Source of the DNA: Mesobaculum littorinae | Lineage (GTDB): Bacteria > Pseudomonadota > Alphaproteobacteria > Rhodobacterales > Rhodobacteraceae | Reading direction: 5' to 3' | Assembly: GCF_004011175.1 (NCBI RefSeq) | Contig: NZ_RQXX01000004.1 | Span: forward strand, 330,407 to 394,406 | Length of the DNA: 64,000 nt | Part shown: positions 38,974-48,936 of the stretch, piece by piece | How positions within the stretch are numbered: position 1 is the stretch's first letter | Layout of the letters: each line of letters begins with the position of its first letter | The notes under the pieces: model-generated | Databases searched by the model: none | Seen by the model: the letters and a program-made list of their open reading frames with translations, nothing else | Told to the model about the DNA's origin: nothing | Position numbers and translations under genes: made by a program

Positions 38974-40263
38974 ATGACCTTTTCCCTAAGCCTCAAAGAC
39001 GCGCGCATTGCCATCATCGGCCTCGGTTACGTGGGTCTGCCTCTGGCCGTTGCGCTTGGGCGAAAGTACCCCACCGTCGGGTTCGACCTCAAAGCCGAGC
39101 GCATCGCCGAGCTGCGCAACGGCGAGGACTCCACCGAAGAGGTGGATGCCGAAGAGCTCCGCACCGCCGACAAGCTGACGTTCTCTTCCGACGAGGACGA
39201 CCTGAAATCCTGCAACGTGTTCATCATTGCCGTCCCGACGCCCATCGACGTGTCGCACCGCCCCAACCTGGCGCCTCTGATCTCGGCCTCGACGACGGTC
39301 GGGCGCACGATCTCGCAGGGTGACGTGGTCGTGTATGAATCGACCGTGTACCCCGGTGCCACCGAGGAAGACTGCCTTCCCGTCGTTGAAAGCGTGTCCG
39401 GCCTGACGTTCAACCAGGACTTCTTCGCCGGCTACAGCCCGGAACGCATCAACCCCGGCGACAAGGAGCGGCCGCTTACCAAGATCATGAAGGTGACGTC
39501 GGGCTCCAAGCCCGAGGTCGCCGATTTCGTCGACGATCTGTATAACAGCGTCATCGAAGCGGGCACCTACAAGGCGACGTCGATCCGCGTAGCCGAAGCC
39601 GCGAAGATCATCGAGAACACGCAGCGTGACGTGAACATCGCCCTGATCAACGAGCTTTCGATCATCTTCTCCCACCTCGGGATCGACACGAACGAAGTCA
39701 TCGATGCCGCGGCGACCAAGTGGAACTTCATCCGCCTGCGCCCCGGCCTCGTCGGTGGTCACTGCATCGGTGTGGACCCTTACTATCTGGTGCACAAAGC
39801 CACCGCTGCGGGGTACATTCCCGACGTGATCAGGACCGCACGCGAGATCAACGACGGCATGGCGCGCAACGCCGTGACGCGCCTGACCAAGAAGATGATC
39901 CTGTCGGACATCCCGGTCAAGAATGCCAAGGTTCTGATCGTCGGGGTGACCTTCAAGGAAAACTGCCCGGATATCCGCAACACCAAGGTCATCGACCTGG
40001 TGGCCCACGCCAAGGGCTACGGGATGAACATCGATCTCGTCGACACCTGGGCCAATCCCGAGGAAGTGCACGAAGAATACAACGTGTCGATCGCGACGAC
40101 CCTGCCGACCGAGGGCGACTACGACGCCATCATCCTTGCCGTGCCGCACGAAGACATCGTTTCGGGCGGACCGGCGGCGCTGCGGTCGATCCTGAAGGAC
40201 AACGGCGTTCTCTTCGACCTCAAGGCAGCGTTCGACGTGCAGGACAGTGACCTGCGGCTCTAG
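38974..40263 (+). CDS. UDP-N-acetyl-hexosamine 6-dehydrogenase (WbpO/TviB type)
   Basis: A 429-residue UDP-glucose/GDP-mannose dehydrogenase family enzyme. GLGYVGLP (16-23) binds NAD. The catalytic Cys264 is in GGHCIGVDPYYL (261-272). GYSPERINPGDK (153-164) is typical of the WbpO/TviB branch, which oxidises UDP-GalNAc (some members UDP-GlcNAc) to the uronate. It supplies an acidic sugar to the capsule. The ATG at 38974 is preferred; an ATG three codons earlier (38965) is possible, and neither has a strong Shine-Dalgarno. Two bases separate it from the next glycosyltransferase. Confidence 0.9.
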   Translation: MTFSLSLKDARIAIIGLGYVGLPLAVALGRKYPTVGFDLKAERIAELRNGEDSTEEVDAEELRTADKLTFSSDEDDLKSCNVFIIAVPTPIDVSHRPNLAPLISASTTVGRTISQGDVVVYESTVYPGATEEDCLPVVESVSGLTFNQDFFAGYSPERINPGDKERPLTKIMKVTSGSKPEVADFVDDLYNSVIEAGTYKATSIRVAEAAKIIENTQRDVNIALINELSIIFSHLGIDTNEVIDAAATKWNFIRLRPGLVGGHCIGVDPYYLVHKATAAGYIPDVIRTAREINDGMARNAVTRLTKKMILSDIPVKNAKVLIVGVTFKENCPDIRNTKVIDLVAHAKGYGMNIDLVDTWANPEEVHEEYNVSIATTLPTEGDYDAIILAVPHEDIVSGGPAALRSILKDNGVLFDLKAAFDVQDSDLRL

Positions 40264-40265
40264 GC

Positions 40266-41645
40266 ATGTGGCGGGTCTGCGAGGATGACCTGAGGGTCCT
40301 GAAGGCTTCCCCCTTCTTCGATCCCGAGTGGTACCAGGCTCGCTATCCGGACGTCGTCCTTGCCGGCATGGACCCGGCAGAGCACTATCTTCTCTATGGC
40401 TTCCGGCTCGGGCGCGATCCCGGGCCGGACTTCTCGACCCGGTTCCACCAGCTGGCCTTTCCCGGCCTCGCAGGCGACCGCGATCCGCTGACGCAGATCG
40501 AAGCCGAAACGACGCGTACCGGGAGCGTTCCAGCCCCGGCCCCGGGGCATGTCCTGAACGCCGCGCATCAGGTTTTCCTGCGCGGCGCGCGTGAGACTTC
40601 GCTGGCCCTGGCCGACCGCTTTCTGGCAGAGCGCTACCGCCACACCCTGCACATCCTCGAGGCGAACAAGGCGCAGGTTGAAAACGACCGCGCAACTTGG
40701 ATCTCTCACGTCAACGGCTTCCTGAACGCGTTCGGCCAAAGCGACATCGCCCTGCATGCGGGGCACACGGATCTCTTCCACGATCTGGCGACAGCCCCTT
40801 TGCCGGCGGTGACGGACGGGCCGCTGATTTCGATCATCATGCCCGTCCACAATGCCGAGGAGACGGTCGAGAAGGCGATCCAATCGATCCTCGATCAAAC
40901 CTGGAAAAACCTGGAAATTATCGCCGTCGACGACTGCAGCACGGATTCCACGCCTCATTTGCTGAGACGGATAATGCAAAAGGACCCTCGCCTGCGGGTC
41001 CACAGGCTTCCGGTCAATGCGGGGCCCTACGTCGCACGGAACGTCGCCCTTGGCATGGCGCGGGGGGACTGGATCACCTGCCATGATGCGGATGACTGGG
41101 CGCACCCCAAGCGGCTGGAGGACCATCTCGGCGTTGTCCTGCCCGACGGGGCGCAGGCCGACCAGGCCAGTGTCACCCACATGATCCGCATGCGCCCCGA
41201 TGGCTTCTTCGACACGATCGTGAATGCCAATCCGTTTTCCCCGGACGGCGTGACCCGCATTTCCTCCGTGTCGGCCCTGTTCCAGGCCGAGTTTCTGCGA
41301 AACAGGCTCGGCTACTGGGACACGGTGCGGGTCGGCGCAGATAGCGAAATGATCTCGCGCGCCCAGCATGTCACGGGAAAAGAGACGCGAAAACTCCGGA
41401 AAATCGGCATGATCTGCCTCTCCACCGACAGGGGCCTGACGCGCGATCCCATTCTGGGCGTCCGCCCCTCGGGGCATCTGTCCGATATCCGCGCCGCCTA
41501 CAAGGCCAGCTGGACAGCGGTCCATGACCGCCTTCCCCCGGATCGCCTTTTCCTGCCCTTCCCCCAAGAGACGCGCCGCTATCGAGGCGATTTCACCTTC
41601 GACGTCCCTTACGAAGATGTCGTGGCGGCAAGTAGCGGTCAGTGA
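40266..41645 (+). CDS. Family 2 glycosyltransferase with N-terminal extension
   Basis: A 459-residue protein. The N-terminal part has SPFFDPEWYQARYPDV and HYLLYGFRLGRDPGPDF (about 15-60), a motif pair that recurs in front of capsule and rhamnan glycosyltransferases. A helical linker follows (about 95-175). The GT-A domain starts at ISIIMPVHNAEETVEKAI (about 188), with IIAVDDCSTDST, NAGPYVARNVAL and CHDADDWAHP (DxD region, about 274-283). It is in a unit with the UDP-HexNAc dehydrogenase, so transfer of the uronate is a reasonable guess. Last intact gene of the polysaccharide locus. Confidence 0.88.
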   Translation: MWRVCEDDLRVLKASPFFDPEWYQARYPDVVLAGMDPAEHYLLYGFRLGRDPGPDFSTRFHQLAFPGLAGDRDPLTQIEAETTRTGSVPAPAPGHVLNAAHQVFLRGARETSLALADRFLAERYRHTLHILEANKAQVENDRATWISHVNGFLNAFGQSDIALHAGHTDLFHDLATAPLPAVTDGPLISIIMPVHNAEETVEKAIQSILDQTWKNLEIIAVDDCSTDSTPHLLRRIMQKDPRLRVHRLPVNAGPYVARNVALGMARGDWITCHDADDWAHPKRLEDHLGVVLPDGAQADQASVTHMIRMRPDGFFDTIVNANPFSPDGVTRISSVSALFQAEFLRNRLGYWDTVRVGADSEMISRAQHVTGKETRKLRKIGMICLSTDRGLTRDPILGVRPSGHLSDIRAAYKASWTAVHDRLPPDRLFLPFPQETRRYRGDFTFDVPYEDVVAASSGQ

Positions 41646-41989
41646 CAGGCCCCGGGGGCCCGTCCCGCCCTCGCGATAGAAGCCCGGCCCGAACTGGAGC
41701 CGGACACAGACGCAAACGAACCTTCGCGGATCAGCAGACCATCGTCACGCGGTCGGAAACGGTCGCTCCATGCGGTCGAGGGCGCGCGACCCGACGAGGT
41801 GTGCCAATTCAAGCCAATGGCAAACGGCATTCCGGAAGGGGCGTTCGTTAGCCGCGAGGGCAAGTTCGGCGCATGACGGAGTCGGAGGTGACGCGGCATA
41901 AGCTGCTTGGGGAAGAGCCCCCGGGTCGAAGACCCCGCTGCCCGATTAGATGCCGGGCCCGTGGCCATGAAGTACCCGAAGTCGACACG
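41646..41989. other. Non-coding stretch at the capsule locus edge
   Basis: About 340 bp in which frames are open on both strands but no protein is recognisable. It may include decayed 3' sequence of the adjacent IS3 element. I see no terminator after the last glycosyltransferase. Confidence 0.35.
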
Positions 41990-42543
41990 CGGTGGCGATG
42001 CGCCATGTCGCACCCCTGTGCGGTCTCGCCCTTTGCGGTGTAGGAGAAGGACGAGCGCGCGATCGACAGCAGCTTGCACTGCGGGCCGATGGATAGGTCG
42101 GGATGGTCAGGCTCGATCATGCCGCGTCTCACTTCCCGCACCAGGTCTTCAGCTTTCGTGCCAGAAAAGAGTTGGCCTCCGCATTGGCGGAGTCTCTCGG
42201 AGCGGTGACGGTCACCCGCCAGTTCATCCGGTCTTGGCGCGGAACTCCTTCACCTGCCCCTCGTCAACCTCCGGCTGCTTGCGGCGCCCGCGCTCGAGCA
42301 CGCCGGATGTGCCTTTAAGCAGGGCGTTGGTCGGGAACACGATTCACTGGATCGTTTCCTGATCCTCCCAACTCCATTGATGGATGATCGTCGGAGGCAC
42401 CCCGAACCGGCTTGCCAGCTCCGCGGCGTCGTTCGGGCCTGCGCCGCGCCACTGGCGCGACGGTCCCTCCAACCCTCGCCTTTCAGAGCGTCCAGTGCGA
42501 CCTTGGACTTGAACCCAGGCGCGTGCTGCTTCCGTTTCGACAT
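41990..42543 (-). mobile_element. Decayed IS3-family element (orfA and start of orfB)
   Basis: On the minus strand MSKRKQHAPGFKSKVALDALKGE starts at 42543, matching the N-terminus of IS3-type OrfA. After a frameshift the next pieces appear in another frame: AELASRFGVPPTIIHQW, then ALLKGTSGVLERGRRK near 42320-42275, both standard OrfA helix-turn-helix sequence. The OrfB start (MIEPDHPDLSIGPQCKLLSI then RSSFSYTAKGE) follows from 42120 but breaks down within 40 codons. The DDE catalytic domain is missing. No terminal inverted repeats were identified. The element is dead and marks a past insertion at the edge of the capsule locus. Confidence 0.8.
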
Positions 42544-42690
42544 CCCTGATCTCCTTCTCGTCGAAGATCAGCAGACTGCAACTCGTGGCTTATGTCAGTG
42601 TCCGAAATACGGCGGGTGGCTCACTCAGTTCTAATCCCACGCGCCAGGCAGGGGGCGGCGGCCTCGCTTGGACTGAAGAACCGGGAAGCG

Positions 42691-42948
42691 TCAGCGCGGT
42701 GAGCGCAAGATCCGCCAAAGGAGGACAAGTAGTGAAATCGATGCGGTGACGAGGCCCGCGAGACACATCGCCACGAAAAGGTATTCCACCGACCCGGAAC
42801 AATAAGGGTTAGCGGAGATAAAAGTTGACCTGCAATAGCCTCGCACGCCCCAAAACCCGAGAAAAACCGCTGCGATCCCTGCCAGACATGATCCCAAGGG
42901 CCAAAGGTAACGGCGAGGACCTTCGATGGACCGACCTGTATCCTTCAT
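42691..42948 (-). CDS. Small two-helix membrane protein (doubtful)
   Basis: An 85-residue reading frame with two clear hydrophobic segments (PLGSCLAGIAAVFLGFWGV and YLFVAMCLAGLVTASISLLV) separated by a short loop with two cysteines, and basic residues at both ends. That pattern is more protein-like than the surrounding sequence. There is no strong Shine-Dalgarno and no recognisable relative. It lies in otherwise decayed DNA next to the IS3 remnant, so it could be a leftover or a chance frame. Confidence 0.4.
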   Translation of the reverse strand: MKDTGRSIEGPRRYLWPLGSCLAGIAAVFLGFWGVRGYCRSTFISANPYCSGSVEYLFVAMCLAGLVTASISLLVLLWRILRSPR

Positions 42949-43408
42949 GTATCACGATCCCACCGGCCAGACTGGTTTCAGTCCTGCGGGTCGAGCGCAC
43001 GGGCTCTCGGCTCGGCCTGGTTGATCTCGCCTTCTCTTAATGCCGTAACGGAAGGCGCCCGAGCAGGACTGTCTCACCGAGCAGCTAGAACGGATCGCGG
43101 AGGGGCCGCAAGGCCTCGTAGGGTGAACCCCACCGCTCTTTGTCTGTGGTCAGCATTTTCCCGGCAAAGGGTGCCTTGGAGTAGAAAGGCATCGCTTCCG
43201 GCCCAGTCCGGCCGTTCGAAGCGACCGCCGGAACGGCACCGCAGCGGCCATTCCGCCCCCCGCCGCAGCATTTCCAACGACCCAAGGTCGGCTGTGCGGG
43301 GCGAAGTACGGGTTCGCCGCGACCCGCGATAAGATCTGCTGTAGTCGGGTACACCGTGCGAAACACGCCTCTGCAATACCGTGAAGTCATGCTTCGAGCC
43401 CTTCACGG
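42949..43408. other. Non-coding stretch
   Basis: About 460 bp. Competing frames exist on both strands (about 100 residues each), none with recognisable sequence, a Shine-Dalgarno or protein-like composition. I see no gene, RNA or clear repeat here. Confidence 0.4.
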
Positions 43409-43903
43409 TCATCCTTCCCCTTCCGGCATCGGCCCGCGTTCGAGGTAGCTGCCAAGGACAACGTAGCTCTGCGTGGACCGGACGCCTTTGATCCCCAGAA
43501 TAGAGGACAGAAGCGCCTCTAGGCTGGCTGGTCCGGAAGTTCTGACCTTCAGGATCAGGCAGGTGTCACCGGCAGCGGTGTGGATCTCCTCGACGTCAGC
43601 CAGATCGCGCAGGGCAAGGACCGGTTCGGTCATGCCCCAGCCTTCGGTCTTCACATGCACGAAGGCGAGCAGAGGGCAGCCGATCTTCTCGCCGGCGAGC
43701 TTGGCGACCGTTCCCAGGATTACTCCGTCTCGTTTCAGGCGCTTGACCCGCTCGTGAACCACCGGGGCAGACAGATGGACCATCTCGGAGAGTTCGGCAT
43801 AGGAACGGTCCGCCCGCTCGGCCAGCAGTCTTAATATCGTTCGGTCTTTTTCATCGAGACCGGAGGGGTGCGACGGATTTCTCCGAACGTCTTTCGTTTT
43901 CAT
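43409..43903 (-). CDS. Lrp/AsnC-family transcriptional regulator
   Basis: A 164-residue regulator. LDEKDRTILRLLAERADRSYAELSEMV (about 16-42) starts the AsnC-type winged helix, with VHERVKRLKRDGVI as the recognition region. The C-terminal half (LAFVHVKTEG, VEEIHTAAGDTCLILKV) is the RAM effector-binding domain. Such proteins sense amino acids or small organic acids. It is divergent from an MFS transporter gene 56 bp away, a layout typical of a regulator controlling its neighbouring exporter. Confidence 0.92.
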   Translation of the reverse strand: MKTKDVRRNPSHPSGLDEKDRTILRLLAERADRSYAELSEMVHLSAPVVHERVKRLKRDGVILGTVAKLAGEKIGCPLLAFVHVKTEGWGMTEPVLALRDLADVEEIHTAAGDTCLILKVRTSGPASLEALLSSILGIKGVRSTQSYVVLGSYLERGPMPEGEG

Positions 43904-43959
43904 GAGAGATGGCCTTGATAGTGCTTGAGAAGCATACCCTCCTTGGGAACATACGCCTC

Positions 43960-45171
43960 ATGACATTCTTTAAATCTGCGGAACAGGCGTCGAAAGTTCA
44001 GTTTTACCAGGTCTGCATGCTCTTCGCCGCGGTTGTCCTCGTCGGCTCGAATGCTTTCGTTCTCAGCCCCATCCTGACCGAGGTCGGACGGGGGCTGGAA
44101 ACCGAGCCGTATCGCATCGCATGGGCCATTTCGGCTTTCGGCGGGGCGACGGCCCTTTCGTCGTTCTTCCTCTCGCCGGTCATCGACCGCATGCCGCCAA
44201 GATGGACGCTGGGCGGAGCGGCAGGGCTTCTCGCGCTCGCACAGTTGCTGAGCAGCGTCAGCCAAAGCTGGGTCTGGCTCTGCCTTTCGCAGGCCGGTGC
44301 GGGAGTTGCCGTCGGAGTTCTCCTTCCGGGAACCTACGCGACCACCGCAGCGACGGCGCCACCCGGGCGCGATGCGGCGCGGCTGGGCATCGTCCTGACC
44401 GGCTGGGCGCTGTCCCTGGTTCTGGCGGTGCCAGCGGCAGCCTTCATCGCCGCGCATGCCGGATGGCGGACGGTCTATATCCTCTTGGCCACGATGTCCG
44501 CCTGCGTGTCCTGCGGCCTTTTCTTCGCCATGCGTGGCGAGGAGATCGAAGCTGGAGAGAGATCCTCGCCCGGGCGGGCGCTCGGCTTGCCTGGAGTCGC
44601 GTTTCTGCTCTTGATCATCTTCGCCTACATGACGGCGTTCTACGGCACCTTCGCTTTCTTCGGGGAGGGGGTACGCCAAGCCTTCGATTTGTCGGCTCAG
44701 GGCAGCGGTCTGTTCGTTCTAGCCTACGGACTCGGGTTCGGGTCCGCCGGGATCGGCCTTGGAGCCGTCTCACCACGCATATCGCGCCGGTATCTGCTCT
44801 CGGTGCTCGTTGCGATCGCGGGCGTATATGCCCTCTGGCGCTTTGCCTTGTCCATGCCACCGATCGCGTTCGTGACAGCGGTGGCGTGGGGCTTTTTAAA
44901 CCAGCTTGGGCTCAATGCTCTCGTGGTTTCACTCAACCGCCAGGCTCAATCCGCGCGGGGCGCGGTCATGGGCCTCAACAGCGGCGTCACCTATTCCGCA
45001 GTCTTCATTGGCCCCGTTCTCATGGGATATGTCTACACGAAATCCGGCTTTCCGGCCGTCGTGACGTTTGCGGCGATCATTGTCGCAGCGGCGGCGGCTG
45101 CCACGGTCCTCGCAGAATATGTAGAGAACAGCCGGTCAAAAGCTCAGGGTCAAAAATCAGAAAAGTCGTAG
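43960..45171 (+). CDS. MFS transporter
   Basis: A 403-residue major facilitator with about 12 membrane segments. The first helix is FYQVCMLFAAVVLVGSNAFV and the loop 2-3 region has PVIDRMPPRW, a degenerate form of the MFS motif A. The fold resembles arabinose-efflux/AraJ-type exporters. The ATG at 43960 is preferred because a start at 43909 would leave only 5 bp to the divergent regulator. The substrate is unknown; the adjacent Lrp/AsnC gene suggests an amino-acid-related compound. The C-terminus ends in a short hydrophilic tail. Confidence 0.85.
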   Translation: MTFFKSAEQASKVQFYQVCMLFAAVVLVGSNAFVLSPILTEVGRGLETEPYRIAWAISAFGGATALSSFFLSPVIDRMPPRWTLGGAAGLLALAQLLSSVSQSWVWLCLSQAGAGVAVGVLLPGTYATTAATAPPGRDAARLGIVLTGWALSLVLAVPAAAFIAAHAGWRTVYILLATMSACVSCGLFFAMRGEEIEAGERSSPGRALGLPGVAFLLLIIFAYMTAFYGTFAFFGEGVRQAFDLSAQGSGLFVLAYGLGFGSAGIGLGAVSPRISRRYLLSVLVAIAGVYALWRFALSMPPIAFVTAVAWGFLNQLGLNALVVSLNRQAQSARGAVMGLNSGVTYSAVFIGPVLMGYVYTKSGFPAVVTFAAIIVAAAAAATVLAEYVENSRSKAQGQKSEKS

Positions 45172-45294
45172 CGGCTTGATTGATCGCAGCTTTCCAAAAC
45201 AGTCGGGTGAAACGGGTCCTCCGTTTCACATGGGTGGGCCGGCCTCTGAAACGTCTACAGGTGCGGGTATCCCCCAGGTCATGCGCAGCGGGAT

Positions 45295-45614
45295 GGCACC
45301 GTTTGGGGGTCACGTGACAGCACTCTGCCCCGGCTTCTTCCGCACCGACCGGGAAGGGCGATCCATGGTGCGGACCGAACACTCCTTCGGCGACTACGAC
45401 AGTCTGCTCGATCCGCCGGGCGCGGCAGGAAATGCGTGGCGGCCAGCTCGGCGGCCCGGGCATGCTGGCCTAAGCGGTTCTCGGCCCCGTCCTGTCGGAC
45501 ACTCCCCCGCCGCAGCTTCTGCTCGGCAGCGACGCTCTGGATCTGGTCCGGGACCGGCTTCATGCGATGCCGCATCTCGGCCCGCTGCACCAGCCATTCG
45601 CCGCGATTGTATGA
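45295..45614 (+). pseudogene. Short-chain dehydrogenase remnant (C-terminal part)
   Basis: In one frame HVTALCPGFFRTD (from about 45313) is the conserved PG(F/P)xxT region of classical SDRs. After frameshifts, in another frame, come QEMRGGQLGGPGMLA, an in-frame stop, then PPPQLLLGSDALDLVRDRL (about 45493-45555), which matches the usual SDR C-terminus (P.RL.LG.DA...VR..L). The Rossmann N-terminus and the YxxxK site are absent. So this is a broken and truncated gene. The surrounding 45172-45294 and 45615-45804 hold nothing recognisable. Confidence 0.6.
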
Positions 45615-45804
45615 ACGCGACTTCCCTTAACTCGCAGTATGCGGGACGAATTGGACATCTATGGAGCTGGCGCTTCGGGGGTCGACCGCGACATTCACTT
45701 CGGCACGCGGCATCCTGATGCAGGGCCGGGAGGCCGCCGCTGTTCCCCTCGCCCACGACACGACCCACCGATGCAGGCTCAAGACAGAGCTGTCATCGCC
45801 TGGC

Positions 45805-46608
45805 TCATCGATGATCGTCGATCGCTACTCGCCCGGCGGTCCTCTTGCCCAGGGTGATCGCCACCTCGTTCAGCTCTCGTCCTATTTCGGACGAATTCTC
45901 GTCGCCCAGGTTCGCGACCGTGGTCATCACGCAGGCGATCTCGCCCTGCGCATCGAAAACCGGCACCGCCTGCCCCGCGACATGCGGCAGAAGGTGCGCC
46001 TTGAGTTCAAGCCACCCCGAGGCCCGCACCTCGGCCAGCCGGTCCGGCGTCGGCGGCGCGCCCCGGAAGGTTTCGGGCTGCGTCGCGCGCGCCGAGGCGA
46101 CGCGATCCTGCGGCAGGTAGGCCTGGAAGATCACGCCGCAGGCGGTGTTGTCGAGGGGCAGCACGTCCCCCAGCCCAAGGGAACTGATCGAGAAGACCGC
46201 ACTGCGATACCAGCGGACCAGCGTCGGCCCGCGCTCTGTCCAGATGGCGACCCCGGCGCTTGCGGCCGTGCGCGCGGCGAAATCCTTCATCGCATCGGCA
46301 GCAAGCTCCACCGGGTCGAGCCGTCCCAGCGCCGCCACACCGACCCCAAGCGCCAGCGGGCCGAGGTCGTAGTGCCCGCTGGCGGGGTCCTGGACCGCCA
46401 GTTCCTCGCGCACGAGGCTCTGGAGATAGCGGTGCGCCATAGAGCCCGAGGTCCCTGCCCGCTTGGCGATGACGCCCAGCGGCAAGGGGCCGGACGCATT
46501 GGCAAGGACACGCAGGAAGGTCGCGGCGGTGGAAACCGACTGGATCGTACCGGACTTCCGATGGCCGCCGGCATCGGTTCCGCTGTCTGAGGTCAGGCTA
46601 TCCTGCAT
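45805..46608 (-). CDS. IclR-family transcriptional regulator
   Basis: A 267-residue regulator. The winged helix is at about 25-85 (IQSVSTAATFLRVLANASGPLPLGVIAKRAGTSGSMAHRYLQSL, given here in parts), and the IclR effector domain follows with LDPVELAADAMKDFAART and the small-molecule-pocket region near FQAYLPQDRVA. The start at 46608 (MQDSLTS) has AAAGGACA upstream; the longer frame to 46683 is less likely. It is divergent from the TonB-dependent receptor and may control it through the inverted repeat in between. Confidence 0.9.
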   Translation of the reverse strand: MQDSLTSDSGTDAGGHRKSGTIQSVSTAATFLRVLANASGPLPLGVIAKRAGTSGSMAHRYLQSLVREELAVQDPASGHYDLGPLALGVGVAALGRLDPVELAADAMKDFAARTAASAGVAIWTERGPTLVRWYRSAVFSISSLGLGDVLPLDNTACGVIFQAYLPQDRVASARATQPETFRGAPPTPDRLAEVRASGWLELKAHLLPHVAGQAVPVFDAQGEIACVMTTVANLGDENSSEIGRELNEVAITLGKRTAGRVAIDDHR

Positions 46609-46742
46609 CGGTTGTCCTTTCGGCCCCGTCGGTGTCGGAAAAGGCAATTCGCGCCGACGTTCGCCGGACAGTAGTCTCGGCACCCCGCACGATCAACGCA
46701 CGGCACCGGGGAGGATAACCCGAGTAATTTAGTGCGATTTAT

Positions 46743-46769
46743 ATTGCAGTGCAGTATGTATCATGCAAT
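46743..46769. promoter_or_regulatory. Inverted repeat between iclR-type gene and TonB receptor
   Basis: ATTGCA (46743-46748) and TGCAAT (46764-46769) separated by 15 bp in an AT-rich stretch (46730-46785) that stands out from the GC-rich surroundings. The 21-bp arm-to-arm distance is two helical turns, which suits a dimeric regulator such as IclR. It could also be part of the promoter itself. The function is inferred from position. Confidence 0.5.
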
Positions 46770-46870
46770 GTGAAATGAAAGGCACCGCCAGCCAACGCGA
46801 CCGATCGATCCTCGCGACCGTCCGCTCTGCCCCAAGCCAGTCCGCCGAAAACTCAAATATGGGGACAGAG

Positions 46871-48912
46871 ATGAAGACGAGGACCATGTTGCTTGGCGGC
46901 ATCGCGCAGGCTGTGCTGCTGATCCCGGCCGCGCAGCCCGCCCTGGCCCAGGAGCTTGCCTACACCCTGGGAACGATCGTCCTGACCGGCGAGAGGGATG
47001 CGCGCACGATCAGTAACACCGCGAGTTCGGTGGTGGTGAAAACCGGCGATGACGTTCCCGCCCAGCAGGGCGACATCAGCGAGACGCTCGAGACGGTGCC
47101 GAACGTTCTGGAGGTCGGAAGCGGTGTCGCTCCGACAATCCGCGGGATCGAATCCCAGGGCGCGCAGGAGGGCGCCGTGGCATTCTTCGCGGGCACAACA
47201 CCGCGCGCCACGGTGAACGTCGACGGGCACTACCAGAGCTTCTACGAGTACGTGAACGGCGGAACCGGGCTCTGGGATGTCGACACGGTCGAGGTCTACC
47301 TCGGTCCCCAGACCACCAAGCAGGGCGCCAACTCGATCGCCGGTGCGATGATCGTCAACACGAAGGACCCGAGCTTCGAACCCACGTTCTCGGGCCAGCT
47401 CCTGGGGGGCAGCTACAACATGCGCCGCGCCTCGGTCGCGCTGAGCGGCCCGGTGTCCGAAGACATCGCGCTGCGGTTCTCGGCGGACTATTTCGCCCGC
47501 GACAACTACGTTGATGCCGACGGCGCCCCAACCGATGGCGGCGCGTCCGACCGAAATTACGAAACCCAGACCTACCGGACCAAGCTGCTCTGGATGCCCG
47601 CCGCCCTGCCCGGCTTCGAGGCGAAACTGACCTACGCCCACGTGGATTCGAACCAGCCCACTGGCGAGAATGTCCCGTTCCCCTATGACGGCGACCTCGA
47701 GACGGACAGCTACGGGCCCACGTGGCACGTGATCTCGGACAGCTTCATCGCAGATGTCAGCCATGATTTCGCAAACGGGATCGTCCTGTCGAACCAGCTC
47801 AGCTACGGGACATCCGACTCCGACCGGGTGCTCGAGGACTACGAGGACGGCACCGCGCACGTGGAAACAGAAAACTGGAGCAACGAGCTTCGCGTCAACT
47901 TCGGGGACGAGCTGGACACCGTGAGCGGGGTCGCGGGGCTGTTCTATTCCCACACCGACCAGGACGACGATATCTATCTCGTCTTCAACGGCAATGGCGG
48001 TGACAGCACCTTCGACAACGAGAAGAAAAGCCTCGGCATCTATGGCGAGGCCACCTGGCGTCCCACCGATCGCCTGTCACTGACCGGCGGTCTGCGGTTG
48101 CAACGCGACGAGATCAGCCGCGACGGGCTTTATCGCAGCTACCTTTTCGGGACCGACAACCGGGTCGCCTAAGACGAGGAATTCGAGGAACTCCTGCCCA
48201 ACGTCGGGCTGGCCTACGATCTGTCGGAGGGCACGACGCTCGGGGCGTCCATCGCCAAGGGGACAACCCCGGCGGCAGCGGGCTGAACTTCGTCACCAGC
48301 GAAAACTACGAGTACGACGAGGAAACGGTCTGGACCTACGAGACCTACCTGCGCTCCTCGCTGATGGACGACCGCCTGTTCGTCACGGCGAACCTGTTCT
48401 ACAGCGACTACCGCGACCAGCAGGTGTCCTACAGCCGCACCACCTACAATGCGGACCGGGCCGAAACCTACGGGCTGGAGTTCGGCGCGGACTACCAGGC
48501 CACCGATAGCCTGCGGCTGAATGCGGGTGTTGGCCTGCTGCACACCGAGATCGTGGACTTCGACGCGCAGCCCGGACTGGAGGGCAACGAGCTCGACCGG
48601 GCGCCGCACGGGACTTTCACCCTGGGTGCAAGCTGGGACGTGACCGACGCCCTGACCCTCGCGGGGAACGTGCGGCACGTGACGGGCTACTACTCGGACG
48701 TCGCCAACACCGGCGACTGGAAGGTCGCCCCCTACACGGTGACCAACATCTCGGCGAGCTACGATATCGGGGACCGCTACGAGCTTTACGGCTACGCCGA
48801 CAATCTCTTCGACGAGAACGAGGTGACCTGGGTGCGTGGCGTGACGGGCAACTCCAGCGCCCGCGTGACCGATCCCCGGATGATCGGCGCCGGGCTGCGG
48901 GTGCAGTTCTAA
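46871..48912 (+). pseudogene. TonB-dependent outer-membrane receptor, broken by a stop codon and a frameshift
   Basis: A receptor of about 680 residues if repaired. The start at 46871 gives a signal peptide (MKTRTMLLGG to PALAQ), then AYTLGTIVLTGE as a TonB box, a plug domain (VPNVLEVGSGVAPTIRGI) and a 22-strand barrel ending in DPRMIGAGLRVQF with the C-terminal aromatic. Two lesions are visible. TAA at 48170-48172 stands where TAC (Tyr) fits VAYDEEF. A missing T after 48262 turns the conserved GYNPGGSGLNF into GTTPAAAG-stop. After it the barrel continues in the other frame to 48912. It would import a ferric siderophore or similar chelate with the ABC genes next to it. Confidence 0.88.
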
Positions 48913-48936
48913 GCCTCACCCTGCCTCGAGAACAGG

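Noticed and set aside
43021..43412. Opposing frames of about 100 codons on both strands
   Set aside because: Neither has a Shine-Dalgarno, protein-like hydrophobic pattern or recognisable sequence; codon use does not favour either strand.
48364..48912. Separate gene for the C-terminal half of the TonB receptor
   Set aside because: It starts mid-barrel without signal peptide or plug; it is the continuation of the broken receptor gene.
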